A stretch of 20,421 nt of DNA from Planctomycetota bacterium (GTDB lineage: Bacteria > Planctomycetota > PUPC01 > JACPCR01), in contig JASLXP010000234.1 in NCBI GenBank assembly GCA_030740295.1, forward strand, positions 1 through 20,421. The letters are read 5' to 3'. Within the stretch, counting starts at the first letter, position 1. Every line of letters starts with the position of its first letter. The notes under the pieces were generated by a model. The model saw only the letters and a list, made by a program, of their open reading frames with translations, was not told the DNA's origin and did no database searches. This document shows positions 6,933 through 14,150 of this stretch, in pieces. The position numbers and the translations under genes were made by a program.

Positions 6933-8561
6933 TTACCAGTTGTCGTAGCCGCTTCTGTAGTAACCAGCCAGCTTTGGCCTGTCAAGGGTATTCGGATCGA
7001 CTTCTATCTTGTTTGTATCGCCGTCAAATTGGAACATCTGCTGAAAGAGCTCTTTGTAGAGATATCGGGTCTTGACCTTGAGAACCAGCTCCGCGGGATC
7101 GAATGCCACTTCTGTTACGCTGCGGCCGGAGGATTCATCAGCGACCGGGACTCCCATGTGAAATCCCCAGAGGCCGAACGATGGCACGTACGCATTGTAG
7201 GAATGCACCCTGAAACCGGCCTCTCTGATGGACGCACCAATACACCAGTACGCCTTCCGTGTGAAGAACGGGCTGGTAGACTGGCTGACCATCACGCCGC
7301 CGGGCCCCAGATGACGGCGACAGAGCCTGTAGATCTCGACCGAGTAGAGCTTGCCAAGGCCTTCTTCCCTGGGGTCAGGAAGATCGATGATGATGACTCC
7401 ATATTTCTGATGTGGTTTTTGCAGGTAGATGAACGCGTCTTCGTTGGTCACCTTCACCTGTTGCCGGCTGAGCGAATTATTATTCAGATCGGTCAGAAAA
7501 ATATTGCGGGTGCCGAGCCTCGTCATGGCCGGGTCGATGTCAACGAGGTCGACCTGCTTGACGCTGGGATACTTCAAAATCTCACGCACTCCGAGGCCGT
7601 CGCCGCCGCCGATGACCAGCACGCGCTCGTGATTCTTTGCCAGCGACATCGCCGGATGCACAAGTGCCTCGTGGTAGCGGTGTTCATCGAGGGACGAGAA
7701 CTGCAGATGTTCATTAAGGTAGAGCCAGGTCTCTCCATGCCATCTTGTGAGGACGATTTTCTGGTATTGTGATTCCTCGTTATGAACGATCTGCCCCTGG
7801 TAGATGCTGTCCTCCCACCGCTCCAGCAGATGTTCGGATTTGGATGCCATCAGGAACAACGCGGCGCAGACGAACCCAATCTGAATCATGAGCATGGCCA
7901 GATCGTCTTGCTTCAGATACTTACTGACGAGCCGCAGCATCACAATGCCGACCGCAACATTCACCGCGCCGGTCAACAGCGAGGTATGCATCGAGCCCAA
8001 CATCGGAAACAGCAGGAACGGAAACAGCAGAGCGGCCGCGAGCGCGCCGAGGTAGTCCATCGCAAGAATGTTTGAAAGCAGAACGCGCAATGTGCCTTCC
8101 GCACGGAGCAGCCGCGTGAGCAGAGGGATCTCCAATCCAATAAGCGTGCCCAGGATCACCACCTGAATCAGCATGAAGTACTGATAGATGCTCGTGTACG
8201 TATAAGCCACGTACAGGAACGGTACCGTCATGCCGCCGAAAAAACCCAGCCAGATCTCCAGCGCAACGAAACGCTGGAGCAACTTTTTCCGAATCATCCT
8301 GGACAACCACGACCCGATACCCATTGCGAATAGAAAAAAGCCAATCGTCAATGAATACTGCTTGACGCTGTTGCCAATGAAATAAGATGAAATACTGCCG
8401 ATCAGTAATTCATAGATGATGCCGCAGGCCGCAATAATGAATACGGCCACGAGGATGAGCAAGACGCTGCCACGGCCAAGACGGATGACCGGCTCGTCAG
8501 CATCTATCGGGACAGTGCCGCCGTGTTCATTCCCTCCTTCTTCAAAATCTGTTTCAGACAT
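6933..8561 (-). CDS. Membrane-anchored spermidine synthase-like aminopropyltransferase
   Basis: This is a 542-residue fusion. Residues about 31-240 contain roughly seven hydrophobic helices (from GSVLLILVAVFIIAACGIIYE to IQIGFVCAALFLMAS). Residues about 250-480 form a Rossmann-type polyamine aminopropyltransferase domain: SQYQKIVLTR (264-273), YLNEHLQFSSLDEHRYHE (281-298), the nucleotide-binding VLVIGGGDGLGVRE (314-327), VDLVDIDPAM (337-346) and VIIIDLPDP (389-397). The putrescine/decarboxylated-AdoMet site residues appear largely kept, so aminopropyl transfer is plausible but the substrate is not proven. Membrane-domain spermidine synthases of this type occur next to DUF350 and DUF4178. The start at 8561 has only a weak ribosome site and lies 21 bp from the DUF2283 stop, suggesting co-transcription. 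Confidence 0.88.
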   Translation of the reverse strand: MSETDFEEGGNEHGGTVPIDADEPVIRLGRGSVLLILVAVFIIAACGIIYELLIGSISSYFIGNSVKQYSLTIGFFLFAMGIGSWLSRMIRKKLLQRFVALEIWLGFFGGMTVPFLYVAYTYTSIYQYFMLIQVVILGTLIGLEIPLLTRLLRAEGTLRVLLSNILAMDYLGALAAALLFPFLLFPMLGSMHTSLLTGAVNVAVGIVMLRLVSKYLKQDDLAMLMIQIGFVCAALFLMASKSEHLLERWEDSIYQGQIVHNEESQYQKIVLTRWHGETWLYLNEHLQFSSLDEHRYHEALVHPAMSLAKNHERVLVIGGGDGLGVREILKYPSVKQVDLVDIDPAMTRLGTRNIFLTDLNNNSLSRQQVKVTNEDAFIYLQKPHQKYGVIIIDLPDPREEGLGKLYSVEIYRLCRRHLGPGGVMVSQSTSPFFTRKAYWCIGASIREAGFRVHSYNAYVPSFGLWGFHMGVPVADESSGRSVTEVAFDPAELVLKVKTRYLYKELFQQMFQFDGDTNKIEVDPNTLDRPKLAGYYRSGYDNW

Positions 8562-8582
8562 GTCGTCTCAGAGAACCGTGTT

Positions 8583-8801
8583 CTAGATCATCTGCACTTC
8601 AACGGGAATACCTTCAGGTTCCTCCAACTGCTGTTTAGACATGTAATTCAGTCGTTCAAACCCGATAACCTTGCCACCAGAGTCTTTCATGAGCACAACA
8701 TCGTCTTCAATTTCTTCGCAGATGTGCTCTTTTGAAGGTTCGTCGAACCAAACGGTCAAAGTATTCCCAACGCGGTCAACATAGACTCTTACTTTTTCCA
8801 T
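8583..8801 (-). CDS. DUF2283 protein, putative antitoxin
   Basis: This 72-residue protein fits DUF2283: VRVYVDRVGNTLTVWF, then EEIEDDVVLMKDSGGKVIGFERLNYMSKQQ, a small beta-rich fold. GAAGGAA lies about 8 bases upstream of the ATG. It overlaps the upstream toxin-like gene by 13 bp (8789-8801), so translation is probably coupled. DUF2283 proteins are often found as partners of small RNase-like or DUF4258-type proteins and are treated as antitoxins by context; the biochemical proof is thin. An antitoxin role here is inferred from the pairing. An alternative is a housekeeping accessory of the downstream polyamine genes, which start 21 bp later. Confidence 0.78.
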   Translation of the reverse strand: MEKVRVYVDRVGNTLTVWFDEPSKEHICEEIEDDVVLMKDSGGKVIGFERLNYMSKQQLEEPEGIPVEVQMI

Positions 8802-9106
8802 ATTTCATTTCCTTCTTTGGGCTTCCTGGCGAAATATGCGGTAACAACAAACCTCGAATCATCTGTTCCAATAGCTGTTACTACACAAAGATAACCTATG
8901 CCCTTGCTGTGATAGAACAAGTGGACTTCATCATCTTTTGAGCTCGTCCGCACCAACTCTGGCGCTTCAAGTGCCTCGCGTACATCGTCCAGACAGTCTG
9001 CCACAGCCGGATGTTTGAACCGAACAATTTCTCGCCAGCGATTTCTCAAAAGCGTGACGTTGTACCCAAGTGGTGTCGCTACTCTGAAGATGATGCGCTT
9101 CGCCAT
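8789..9106 (-). CDS. PBECR2-like (DUF4258-related) putative RNase toxin
   Basis: The protein is 105 aa from an ATG at 9106, where GGAG sits six bases before it. A longer in-frame reading back to 9232 runs into repeat-like DNA and is rejected. Features: NRWREIVRFKHPAV (a basic helix with His), a helical DVREALEAPELVRTSS, then strands HLFYHSKGIGYLCVVTAI and RFVVTAYFARKPKEGNEIWKK. This order (R/H-rich helix, 'ale-P-e', strand with central 'vv', then 'vvTAY') is that of the phage-associated barnase/EndoU/colicin/RelE-like nuclease family 2 and of DUF4258. Catalytic residues are not confirmed. The overlap with the DUF2283 gene suggests a toxin-antitoxin pair. Confidence 0.6.
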   Translation of the reverse strand: MAKRIIFRVATPLGYNVTLLRNRWREIVRFKHPAVADCLDDVREALEAPELVRTSSKDDEVHLFYHSKGIGYLCVVTAIGTDDSRFVVTAYFARKPKEGNEIWKK

Positions 9107-9125
9107 ATCCGTCTCCGTCAATGGT

Positions 9126-9330
9126 TGTCGGAGACTATAGCATATTAGCCCCGAAGGGGCGGAGGCAAATAGCCCCGGGTTGTACAGCACTGCGTTGTAG
9201 AACCCTTTCAGGTCTCGGACCTGTGTGGTCATCTAACCCAGGGCAGCTCGCAAAGCCTCGCAGCCCTAGGCTCTGGAATACAACGCCTTCGGCGTAAAGA
9301 GCGGAGCGCCAGGACCACAGAAAAATCAAA
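9126..9330. repeat. Repeat-like non-coding stretch with short palindromes
   Basis: No gene is supported here. The stretch holds GCCCCGAAGGGGC (about 9148-9160) and CGCCTTCGGCG (about 9283-9293), two short perfect hairpins, with GGGTTGTACAGCACTGCGTTGTAGAACCC and CCTAGGCTCTGGAATACAACGCC between or beside them. I have the impression of similar text recurring in intergenic DNA of other bacterial genomes, but this is memory only. It lies between the glnA terminator and the toxin-like gene. Confidence 0.4.
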
Positions 9331-9335
9331 ACCAC

Positions 9336-9367
9336 AAAAAAAGCCCGGCGACTAAGGCCGGGCTTTT
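9336..9367 (-). terminator. Rho-independent terminator downstream of glnA
   Basis: Stem AAAAGCCCGG / CCGGGCTTTT (9339-9348 with 9358-9367) with a 9-nt loop, followed on the minus strand by a run of seven T (AAAAAAA at 9336-9342 on plus). It starts 24 bases past the glnA stop. The A/T flanks make it usable in both directions. Confidence 0.9.
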
Positions 9368-9391
9368 CTGATTTCTATCTCTGTTTACGAT

Positions 9392-10807
9392 TTAGATATC
9401 GTAGTAGAGCTCGAATTCGTGCGGATGCGGGCGGAGGTTGACCGGGGCGATCTCGTTCTCGCGCTTGTAATCGATCCACATGCGTAGGGCGTCTTCCGTG
9501 AAGACGTCTCCCCGCAGGAGAAACTCGTGATCGCCTTCGAGGGCGTTCAGCGATTCGGCCAACGAGCCCGGGGTGGTCGGGACGGTGGCTGCTTCTTCCG
9601 GTGACAGATCGTAGAGATCCTTGTCGAGCGGATCGCCTGGATCGATCTTGTTCTGGATACCGTCCAACGCGGCCATCATCAGGGCCGGGAAGGCGAGGTA
9701 CGGGTTGCATGACGGGTCTGGGCAGCGGAACTCGACGCGCTTGGCCTTCGGGCTCGGTGAGTAAACCGGGATGCGCACGCAGGCGGATCGGTTTCTCGAT
9801 GAGTAGGCCAGATTGACCGGGGCTTCGTAGCCCGGGACGAGGCGCTTGTAGGAGTTGGTAGTCGGTGCTGCAAAGGCCAGGACCGACGCGGCGTGCTTGA
9901 GAATTCCGCCGATGGCGTTGAGCGCCATGTCGCTCAGGCCTGCATAGCCTTCGCCGGCGAAAAGCGGCTCGCCGTCTTTCCAGAGGCTGAAGTGGGTGTG
10001 CATACCCGAGCCGTTATCTTCGAAGACCGGCTTCGGCATGAAGGTGACAGTCTTGCCGGCTCTGTTGGCGACATTCTTGATGATGTATTTGTACTTCATC
10101 ATCTGGTCAGCCATGTCGACGAGCGGCGAGAAACGCATGTCGATCTCAGCCTGGCCGGCCGTGCCCACTTCATGGTGGTGGGTCTCAATCGGCACGCCGA
10201 CATTGATGAGTTGGGCGACCATTTCATGACGCAGGTCATAGAACTTGTCCGTCGGCGGAACGGGGAAGTAGCCTTCCTTGTAGCGCGGCTTGTATGCGAG
10301 GTTTCCGCCTTCTTCATCGGCGGCAGAATTCCAGCGTCCTTCGACGGAATCGATTTCGTAGTAGCCGACGTTCGGGCCGGTTTCGAAACGTGCGCTGTCG
10401 AAGATGAAGAATTCGGCTTCCGGGCCGATGAAAGGTGTATCGGCGATCCCGGTCGACTGCAGATAAGAGACGGCCTTGGCCGCGATGTTGCGCGGGTCAC
10501 GGCTGTACTTTTCGCGAGTGAGGGGGTCTTCGATGTTGCAAATGATGTTGAGAGTTTTGCGTTCGTTGAACGGATCGATAAAAGCGGTCGAGGCATCCGG
10601 CACGACGAGCATGTCGCTGGCATTAATGGTCTGCCAGCCGCGGATACTCGAGCCGTCAAAACCGATGCCTTCGCTGAAGGCATCTTCGGTGACTTCACAG
10701 ACTGGCTGGCTGAAATGCTGCCAGAGACCGGGAAAGTCCGTAAAACGGAAATCGACGAACTCGACTCCCTCTTCCTTAATCAATTGAATGACTTCTGCAG
10801 GCGTCAT
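9392..10807 (-). CDS. glnA: Glutamine synthetase type I
   Basis: This enzyme makes glutamine from glutamate, ammonia and ATP in the cytosol. It has 471 residues, the usual length for GS-I beta. Visible motifs: FDGSSIRGW (50-58), metal-ligand region [10 protein letters not shown] (128-137), [11 protein letters not shown] (211-221), the ATP-site [12 protein letters not shown] (265-276), [16 protein letters not shown] (332-347) and [14 protein letters not shown] (359-372). Y399 in [10 protein letters not shown] matches the tyrosine that GlnE adenylylates, so activity is probably under covalent control. AGGAG lies about 7 bases upstream of the ATG. The gene follows glnB with a 133-bp gap and ends just before a strong terminator. 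Confidence 0.98.
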   Translation of the reverse strand: MTPAEVIQLIKEEGVEFVDFRFTDFPGLWQHFSQPVCEVTEDAFSEGIGFDGSSIRGWQTINASDMLVVPDASTAFIDPFNERKTLNIICNIEDPLTREKYSRDPRNIAAKAVSYLQSTGIADTPFIGPEAEFFIFDSARFETGPNVGYYEIDSVEGRWNSAADEEGGNLAYKPRYKEGYFPVPPTDKFYDLRHEMVAQLINVGVPIETHHHEVGTAGQAEIDMRFSPLVDMADQMMKYKYIIKNVANRAGKTVTFMPKPVFEDNGSGMHTHFSLWKDGEPLFAGEGYAGLSDMALNAIGGILKHAASVLAFAAPTTNSYKRLVPGYEAPVNLAYSSRNRSACVRIPVYSPSPKAKRVEFRCPDPSCNPYLAFPALMMAALDGIQNKIDPGDPLDKDLYDLSPEEAATVPTTPGSLAESLNALEGDHEFLLRGDVFTEDALRMWIDYKRENEIAPVNLRPHPHEFELYYDI

Positions 10808-10907
10808 ACTAAGCTCCTGAAGATAAAACGAGAATTCACCATGACGATGCCCTGACCCTGTCTTGAGAGGGCATCATCACAGAACAAAATGAATGAAAAA
10901 CGTCCCT

Positions 10908-10921
10908 GACGCGAAAGCGTC
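10908..10921. other. GNRA-tetraloop hairpin in the glnB-glnA gap
   Basis: GACGC-GAAA-GCGTC is a perfect 5-bp stem. On the minus strand it precedes AGGGACGTTTTTC, leaving seven bases before the five Ts, so it may be a weak attenuator or mRNA-processing/stabilising hairpin between glnB and glnA rather than a classic terminator. Confidence 0.35.
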
Positions 10922-10940
10922 TTTAGAGCACAGATAAGCC

Positions 10941-11288
10941 TTAGATTGCTTCTCCCCCGCGCTCAGCTGTCCGAATACGCACGACATCATCGAGCGGAAG
11001 CACGAAAATCTTCCCGTCTCCGATCCGGCCTTCTTCGCCGGTCTTTCCCGCTTTGGCGATGGCCTCAATCGTTGGCTCGACGAAGTCTTCGTTGACGGCG
11101 ATTTCGAGTTTGACCTTCCGCAGGAGGTTCACGGTATATTCGTGCCCGCGGTATACTTCAGTGTGACCCTTCTGTCTACCGAAACCCTGAACATCGCTCA
11201 CGGTCAGACGGAAAACTTCGACTTCGCTCAGCGCGTCCTTTACTGCTTCGAGTTTGGAGGGCTGGATAATGGCAACAATAAGCTTCAT
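10941..11288 (-). CDS. glnB: PII nitrogen-regulatory protein
   Basis: This is a cytosolic trimeric sensor of 2-oxoglutarate and ATP/ADP that controls nitrogen assimilation. At 115 aa it is close to the usual 112. It begins MKLIVAIIQPSKLEAVKDAL. The T-loop TEVYRGHEYTVNLLRKVKLE places Y51 exactly where GlnD uridylylates the family. GKTGEEGRIGDGKIFVLPLDDVVRIRT carries the B- and C-loop signatures that bind nucleotide. GAGGTAGG upstream is a good ribosome site. It is promoter-proximal to glnA and may be the first gene of a two-gene unit. Whether it is GlnB or GlnK cannot be decided; no amtB is in view, so glnB is used. Confidence 0.95.
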   Translation of the reverse strand: MKLIVAIIQPSKLEAVKDALSEVEVFRLTVSDVQGFGRQKGHTEVYRGHEYTVNLLRKVKLEIAVNEDFVEPTIEAIAKAGKTGEEGRIGDGKIFVLPLDDVVRIRTAERGGEAI

Positions 11289-11374
11289 GATAGCCTACCT
11301 CTTGGAATAAACGTTCAGGAGACTGTCCCCTGACAAAAAACGAGACATTAGACGTTAATGTAGTTTTGCACAGC

Positions 11375-11388
11375 GCAAGGGATATGCC
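11375..11388 (-). promoter_or_regulatory. Candidate sigma-54 (-24/-12) promoter of glnB-glnA
   Basis: Read on the minus strand, CGGCAT-ATCCC-TTGCG has the invariant GG-N10-GC spacing and most of the TGGCAC-N5-TTGCA consensus. It would start RNA near 11363, about 75 bases before the glnB ATG. No paired NtrC-type binding sites were found, so this rests on the core motif alone. Confidence 0.4.
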
Positions 11389-11777
11389 GCACAGTCGTAG
11401 GAGTCAAAGTTGGTTGGCGAATCCCTCTTATGTTTTTCTAACAAAACACCTTACATGGAATATTCTGTTCCCGGGCTCTCCAGATGCGATGCTCAACCAG
11501 CGTCAACATCGCTCAATCCGTTGGCGAGGTGCGAATTGTATGCGCGGCGTTTTGAAAAGAAAAGTGAGAACTGGAAGACAACTCGACAATGGATGCGGTC
11601 AAGGTGTTTGCTGAAGAATCCTGCCGATTATCGCATGTTGATCCCGGCTTCCGCTCAACCGCTCTGGGTCCGCCCTTTGGCAAAAAGTTGAAAGCGGTAT
11701 GAACAAACCTGCGCAAAGAATTATCCTACTCACTGCACACCATCGATCTGTCTTCAAGTAGAACCAGGAGAGTAAAT
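11389..11777. other. Non-coding gap between glnB promoter and metal lipoprotein
   Basis: Apart from the glnB promoter side and the AGGAGAG ribosome site before 11778, I see no gene, RNA or clear repeat here. Short open frames (for example about 11366-11691) lack family-like content. A metal-responsive operator such as a Zur-type inverted repeat was looked for and not seen. Confidence 0.5.
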
Positions 11778-12398
11778 ATGAGCAAGATTCAGACTTCACT
11801 CGTTGCAGGGATTTGCGCATTCATATTCACGGGCTGCGGCGGCTCACGGGAAGACGGCAAGGTGGGCGCAATCGAAGAGGATAACCATGAACGTCATCAT
11901 GCCAAAGGCGACGAGCATCATGATGAGCGCGGGAAAGTGAAGCATGAAGAGCATCACGAGGGAGCCCACGGCGGACACCTTCATCAAGCGCCTCACGGCG
12001 GGACACTGGTGGTCTTCGGCGAAGAATTCGCCCACCTGGAATTCGTGCTGGATGCCGCCGCCGGCAAGTTGACAGCCTACGTGCTGGACGGCGAGGCCAG
12101 GAAAGCTCAGCGGCTGAAACAAGGCGTCATCGACGTGCATTTAACCATCGGAGGAAAGGAGAAGGAGCTTTCGCTCACAGGCGTGGCAAGCGAACTGACT
12201 GGCGAAACTGCTGGGGACACTTCACAGTTCGAACTGCAGGCAGATGCTCTGAAGGGCGTCACAGAGTTCAAAGTCGAGATCCCCACCATCACCATCAAGG
12301 GGATTGAATTCAAGGCAGCGTTTCGGTTCCCCGATGGGAACGAAGCCAACCATCACGACGACGAGGTACACAACGAGAAAGCATCACAAGGAGAATGA
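11778..12398 (+). CDS. His-rich lipoprotein, putative metal-binding
   Basis: The 206-aa protein has a signal peptide ending in the lipobox FTGC (C20), so it is probably a lipid-anchored periplasmic protein. Residues about 37-73 are crowded with His, Glu and Asp (HHAKGDEHHDE, HEEHHEGAHGGHLHQ), a likely Zn(II)/Ni(II)/Cu buffering segment. PHGGTLVVFGEEFAHLEFVLD opens a beta-rich domain of a type often seen in metal-efflux adaptor neighbourhoods, and a second His cluster (NHHDDEVHN) lies near the end. AGGAGAG precedes the ATG. It is followed by a ZIP transporter on the same strand, so a divalent-metal role is likely. The C-terminus is suspect: His-rich coding text continues past the TGA to 12464 (see findings). 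Confidence 0.75.
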   Translation: MSKIQTSLVAGICAFIFTGCGGSREDGKVGAIEEDNHERHHAKGDEHHDERGKVKHEEHHEGAHGGHLHQAPHGGTLVVFGEEFAHLEFVLDAAAGKLTAYVLDGEARKAQRLKQGVIDVHLTIGGKEKELSLTGVASELTGETAGDTSQFELQADALKGVTEFKVEIPTITIKGIEFKAAFRFPDGNEANHHDDEVHNEKASQGE

Positions 12399-12512
12399 GC
12401 ACACGAAGCCGTCGGGACCCATCACGAGCAGGATGGAGAACATCACAAGCATGAAGTTGTATGAAAAGAAATTCGTGCGGGAGAATTACCCTAATCCGGC
12501 AATGAGAAACTG

Positions 12513-13376
12513 ATGTCGCCCGCGGTAGTCATCCTCATTTATGCTGTGCTGACAGTATTGGCGTCCCTGGCGGGAGGATGGCTTCCGGCACTGATCCAAC
12601 TGACCCATATTCGCAAACAGCTCGTGATGAGCCTGGTATCCGGAGTGATGCTTGGTGTGGCGATGCTCCATATGCTGCCCCAATCAGTCGAGCATCTGCC
12701 GTCCGTCTCGTGGGTTGGCGGGGCCATGCTGGCTGGCGTGCTCGTGATGTTTTTTCTCGTGCGCGTCTTTCATGTGCATTCGCATGATCATCCTGAGGAT
12801 CACGGAGACTGCCTCGACGAGCAGCATCATCACGATCACGACTTGGAGCATAAACTGAGCTGGTCGGTACTCCTGGTGGGCCTGACCATCCATTCGCTTC
12901 TCGATGGTGTAGCGATGGCCGCAAGCGTTGCCGCCGAAGCCGGCCACGATGAACCCGCCATGCGGATGCTGGGGCTGGGCACTTTTCTAGCCGTATTTCT
13001 CCACAAACCACTGGACGCACTCGCGATCACTTCTCTGATGCGATCGGCAGATAGTTCGGACAAAAGCCGGACTGTGGTGAACGTGCTCTTTGCACTTTCG
13101 TGCCCTCTGGGGGCTTTAATCTTCTGGTTTGGTGCGGAACAGGTTGTCCAGGATCATGCCATTGTGGTTGGCTGTGCTCTCGCATTCTCGGCGGGGTTCT
13201 TCCTTTGCATCGCGCTCAGCGATTTGCTGCCCGAAGTCGCCTTCCATTCGCACGATCGATTGAAGCTCTCAACAGCTCTCCTGATAGGCGTCGCGTTGGC
13301 CGTCTGTATCGAGATGTCTCATTCGCATGAGCCCAGTGGCGAGCAACATCGTGAGCATTCGGAGGAATCGCCTTAA
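12513..13376 (+). CDS. ZIP-family divalent-metal transporter
   Basis: The 287-aa protein has eight likely membrane helices with the family's long His-rich loop between helices III and IV (residues about 87-113, VHSHDHPEDHGD, HHHDHD). TM4 holds LTIHSLLDGVAMAAS (H127, D131) and TM5 holds FLHKPLDALAITS (H164, D168), replacing the common HSxxDG / HExPHE set in part, so the metal site differs somewhat. ALSDLLPEV is a further ZIP signature near TM7. ZIP proteins carry Zn or other divalent metals into the cytosol. GAGAA before the ATG is a weak ribosome site. It follows the His-rich lipoprotein by 114 bp and converges with the membrane gene at 13392. The specific metal is not readable from sequence. 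Confidence 0.88.
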   Translation: MSPAVVILIYAVLTVLASLAGGWLPALIQLTHIRKQLVMSLVSGVMLGVAMLHMLPQSVEHLPSVSWVGGAMLAGVLVMFFLVRVFHVHSHDHPEDHGDCLDEQHHHDHDLEHKLSWSVLLVGLTIHSLLDGVAMAASVAAEAGHDEPAMRMLGLGTFLAVFLHKPLDALAITSLMRSADSSDKSRTVVNVLFALSCPLGALIFWFGAEQVVQDHAIVVGCALAFSAGFFLCIALSDLLPEVAFHSHDRLKLSTALLIGVALAVCIEMSHSHEPSGEQHREHSEESP

Positions 13377-13391
13377 TCCAAGCTCGTGGCC

Positions 13392-14150
13392 CTACGACTC
13401 CGCCTCCTCCAGTACCACCCATTTCTGCGGATGGTAGACGACTCTGGTCAGATACAGTCCGGCCGCGGTGAGAACCAGATAAGCGATCAGAAAGCCTTTT
13501 ATCCCGAGGTCCGCATACTGTCTCTCGACGATATATCGCAGGGTGATGAAAGGCAGCCAGACACCCACGCCGCCATAAATCAGGCAGCGTCCGACCCAGA
13601 AGCCGAGTGGGATCTTTTCTTTGAGTTTTGGCAAAGCGATCGCCTGGGGCTCGTCGTCCTTGCGGTCGGGATCGCTGAGCACTTCATTTGCTTCAACGAG
13701 CAGCGCGGTATTGGCCTGAATGCGATCCCGCTGACCGGGGTAGACCCAGGCATTTATCAGCACGGTGATAAAGCCAAGCACCGGGTGCAGGATCCTGCCG
13801 AGCGAATCCGGGTATTCACGATACGCGTCCGCCCAGGCGCCGATGATTGCAGTAGCAACAAAACAGCAGATGCAGAGGCCGGTGAGCGGGTAGCTCTTAC
13901 TGCGATACCAGTCTCTGGAACGTTTGTAGAAATCAGTGTGCAGGCCTCTGTTCTCGACCGCATCTTTGATGCTGCGGCCTGAGCCGACGAAATAGGTGAC
14001 CACCAGGGAATGCATGAGGCATCCGTACAGCGCGACACCAAGCCCCATAAGCTCGTGATTGCCCCAGCCGCTCATGCCTGAATAAATCTGCATGATGAGC
14101 AGCGCCGCGTTCACAATTGAGAGCGAGTGGAAGATGCTGACCATGCTCAC
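13392..14150 (-). CDS. Multi-pass membrane protein of unknown function
   Basis: I do not recognise the family. The 252-aa protein (GTG start, or ATG two codons later at 14144) has about six hydrophobic helices: SLSIVNAALLIMQIY, LMGLGVALYGCLMHSLVVTYF, YPLTGLCICCFVATAII, LHPVLGFITVLINAWVY, a helix near GVWLPFITLRYI, and GFLIAYLVLTAAGLYLT. Between them lies a polar cytosolic loop (about 143-178) rich in Asp, Glu and Lys. Candidate ligand residues include His47, Tyr and two nearby Cys (CICC). It overlaps the receiver-PP2C gene by 4 bp (GTGA), so it is translationally coupled to it and may be its membrane partner or target. That role is inferred from position only. Confidence 0.7.
   Translation of the reverse strand: MSMVSIFHSLSIVNAALLIMQIYSGMSGWGNHELMGLGVALYGCLMHSLVVTYFVGSGRSIKDAVENRGLHTDFYKRSRDWYRSKSYPLTGLCICCFVATAIIGAWADAYREYPDSLGRILHPVLGFITVLINAWVYPGQRDRIQANTALLVEANEVLSDPDRKDDEPQAIALPKLKEKIPLGFWVGRCLIYGGVGVWLPFITLRYIVERQYADLGIKGFLIAYLVLTAAGLYLTRVVYHPQKWVVLEEAES

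Noticed and set aside
9893..10855. 320-codon open frame on the plus strand
   Set aside because: It is antisense to glnA, whose every motif is intact; high-GC codon bias opens the opposite frame.
11366..11716. Short open frames in the glnB-lipoprotein gap
   Set aside because: No domain-like content, no ribosome sites, and they overlap on both strands.
12396..12398. TGA in the His-rich lipoprotein as selenocysteine
   Set aside because: Not in a redox context, no SECIS-like hairpin seen directly after it, and the frame break just upstream better explains the stop.
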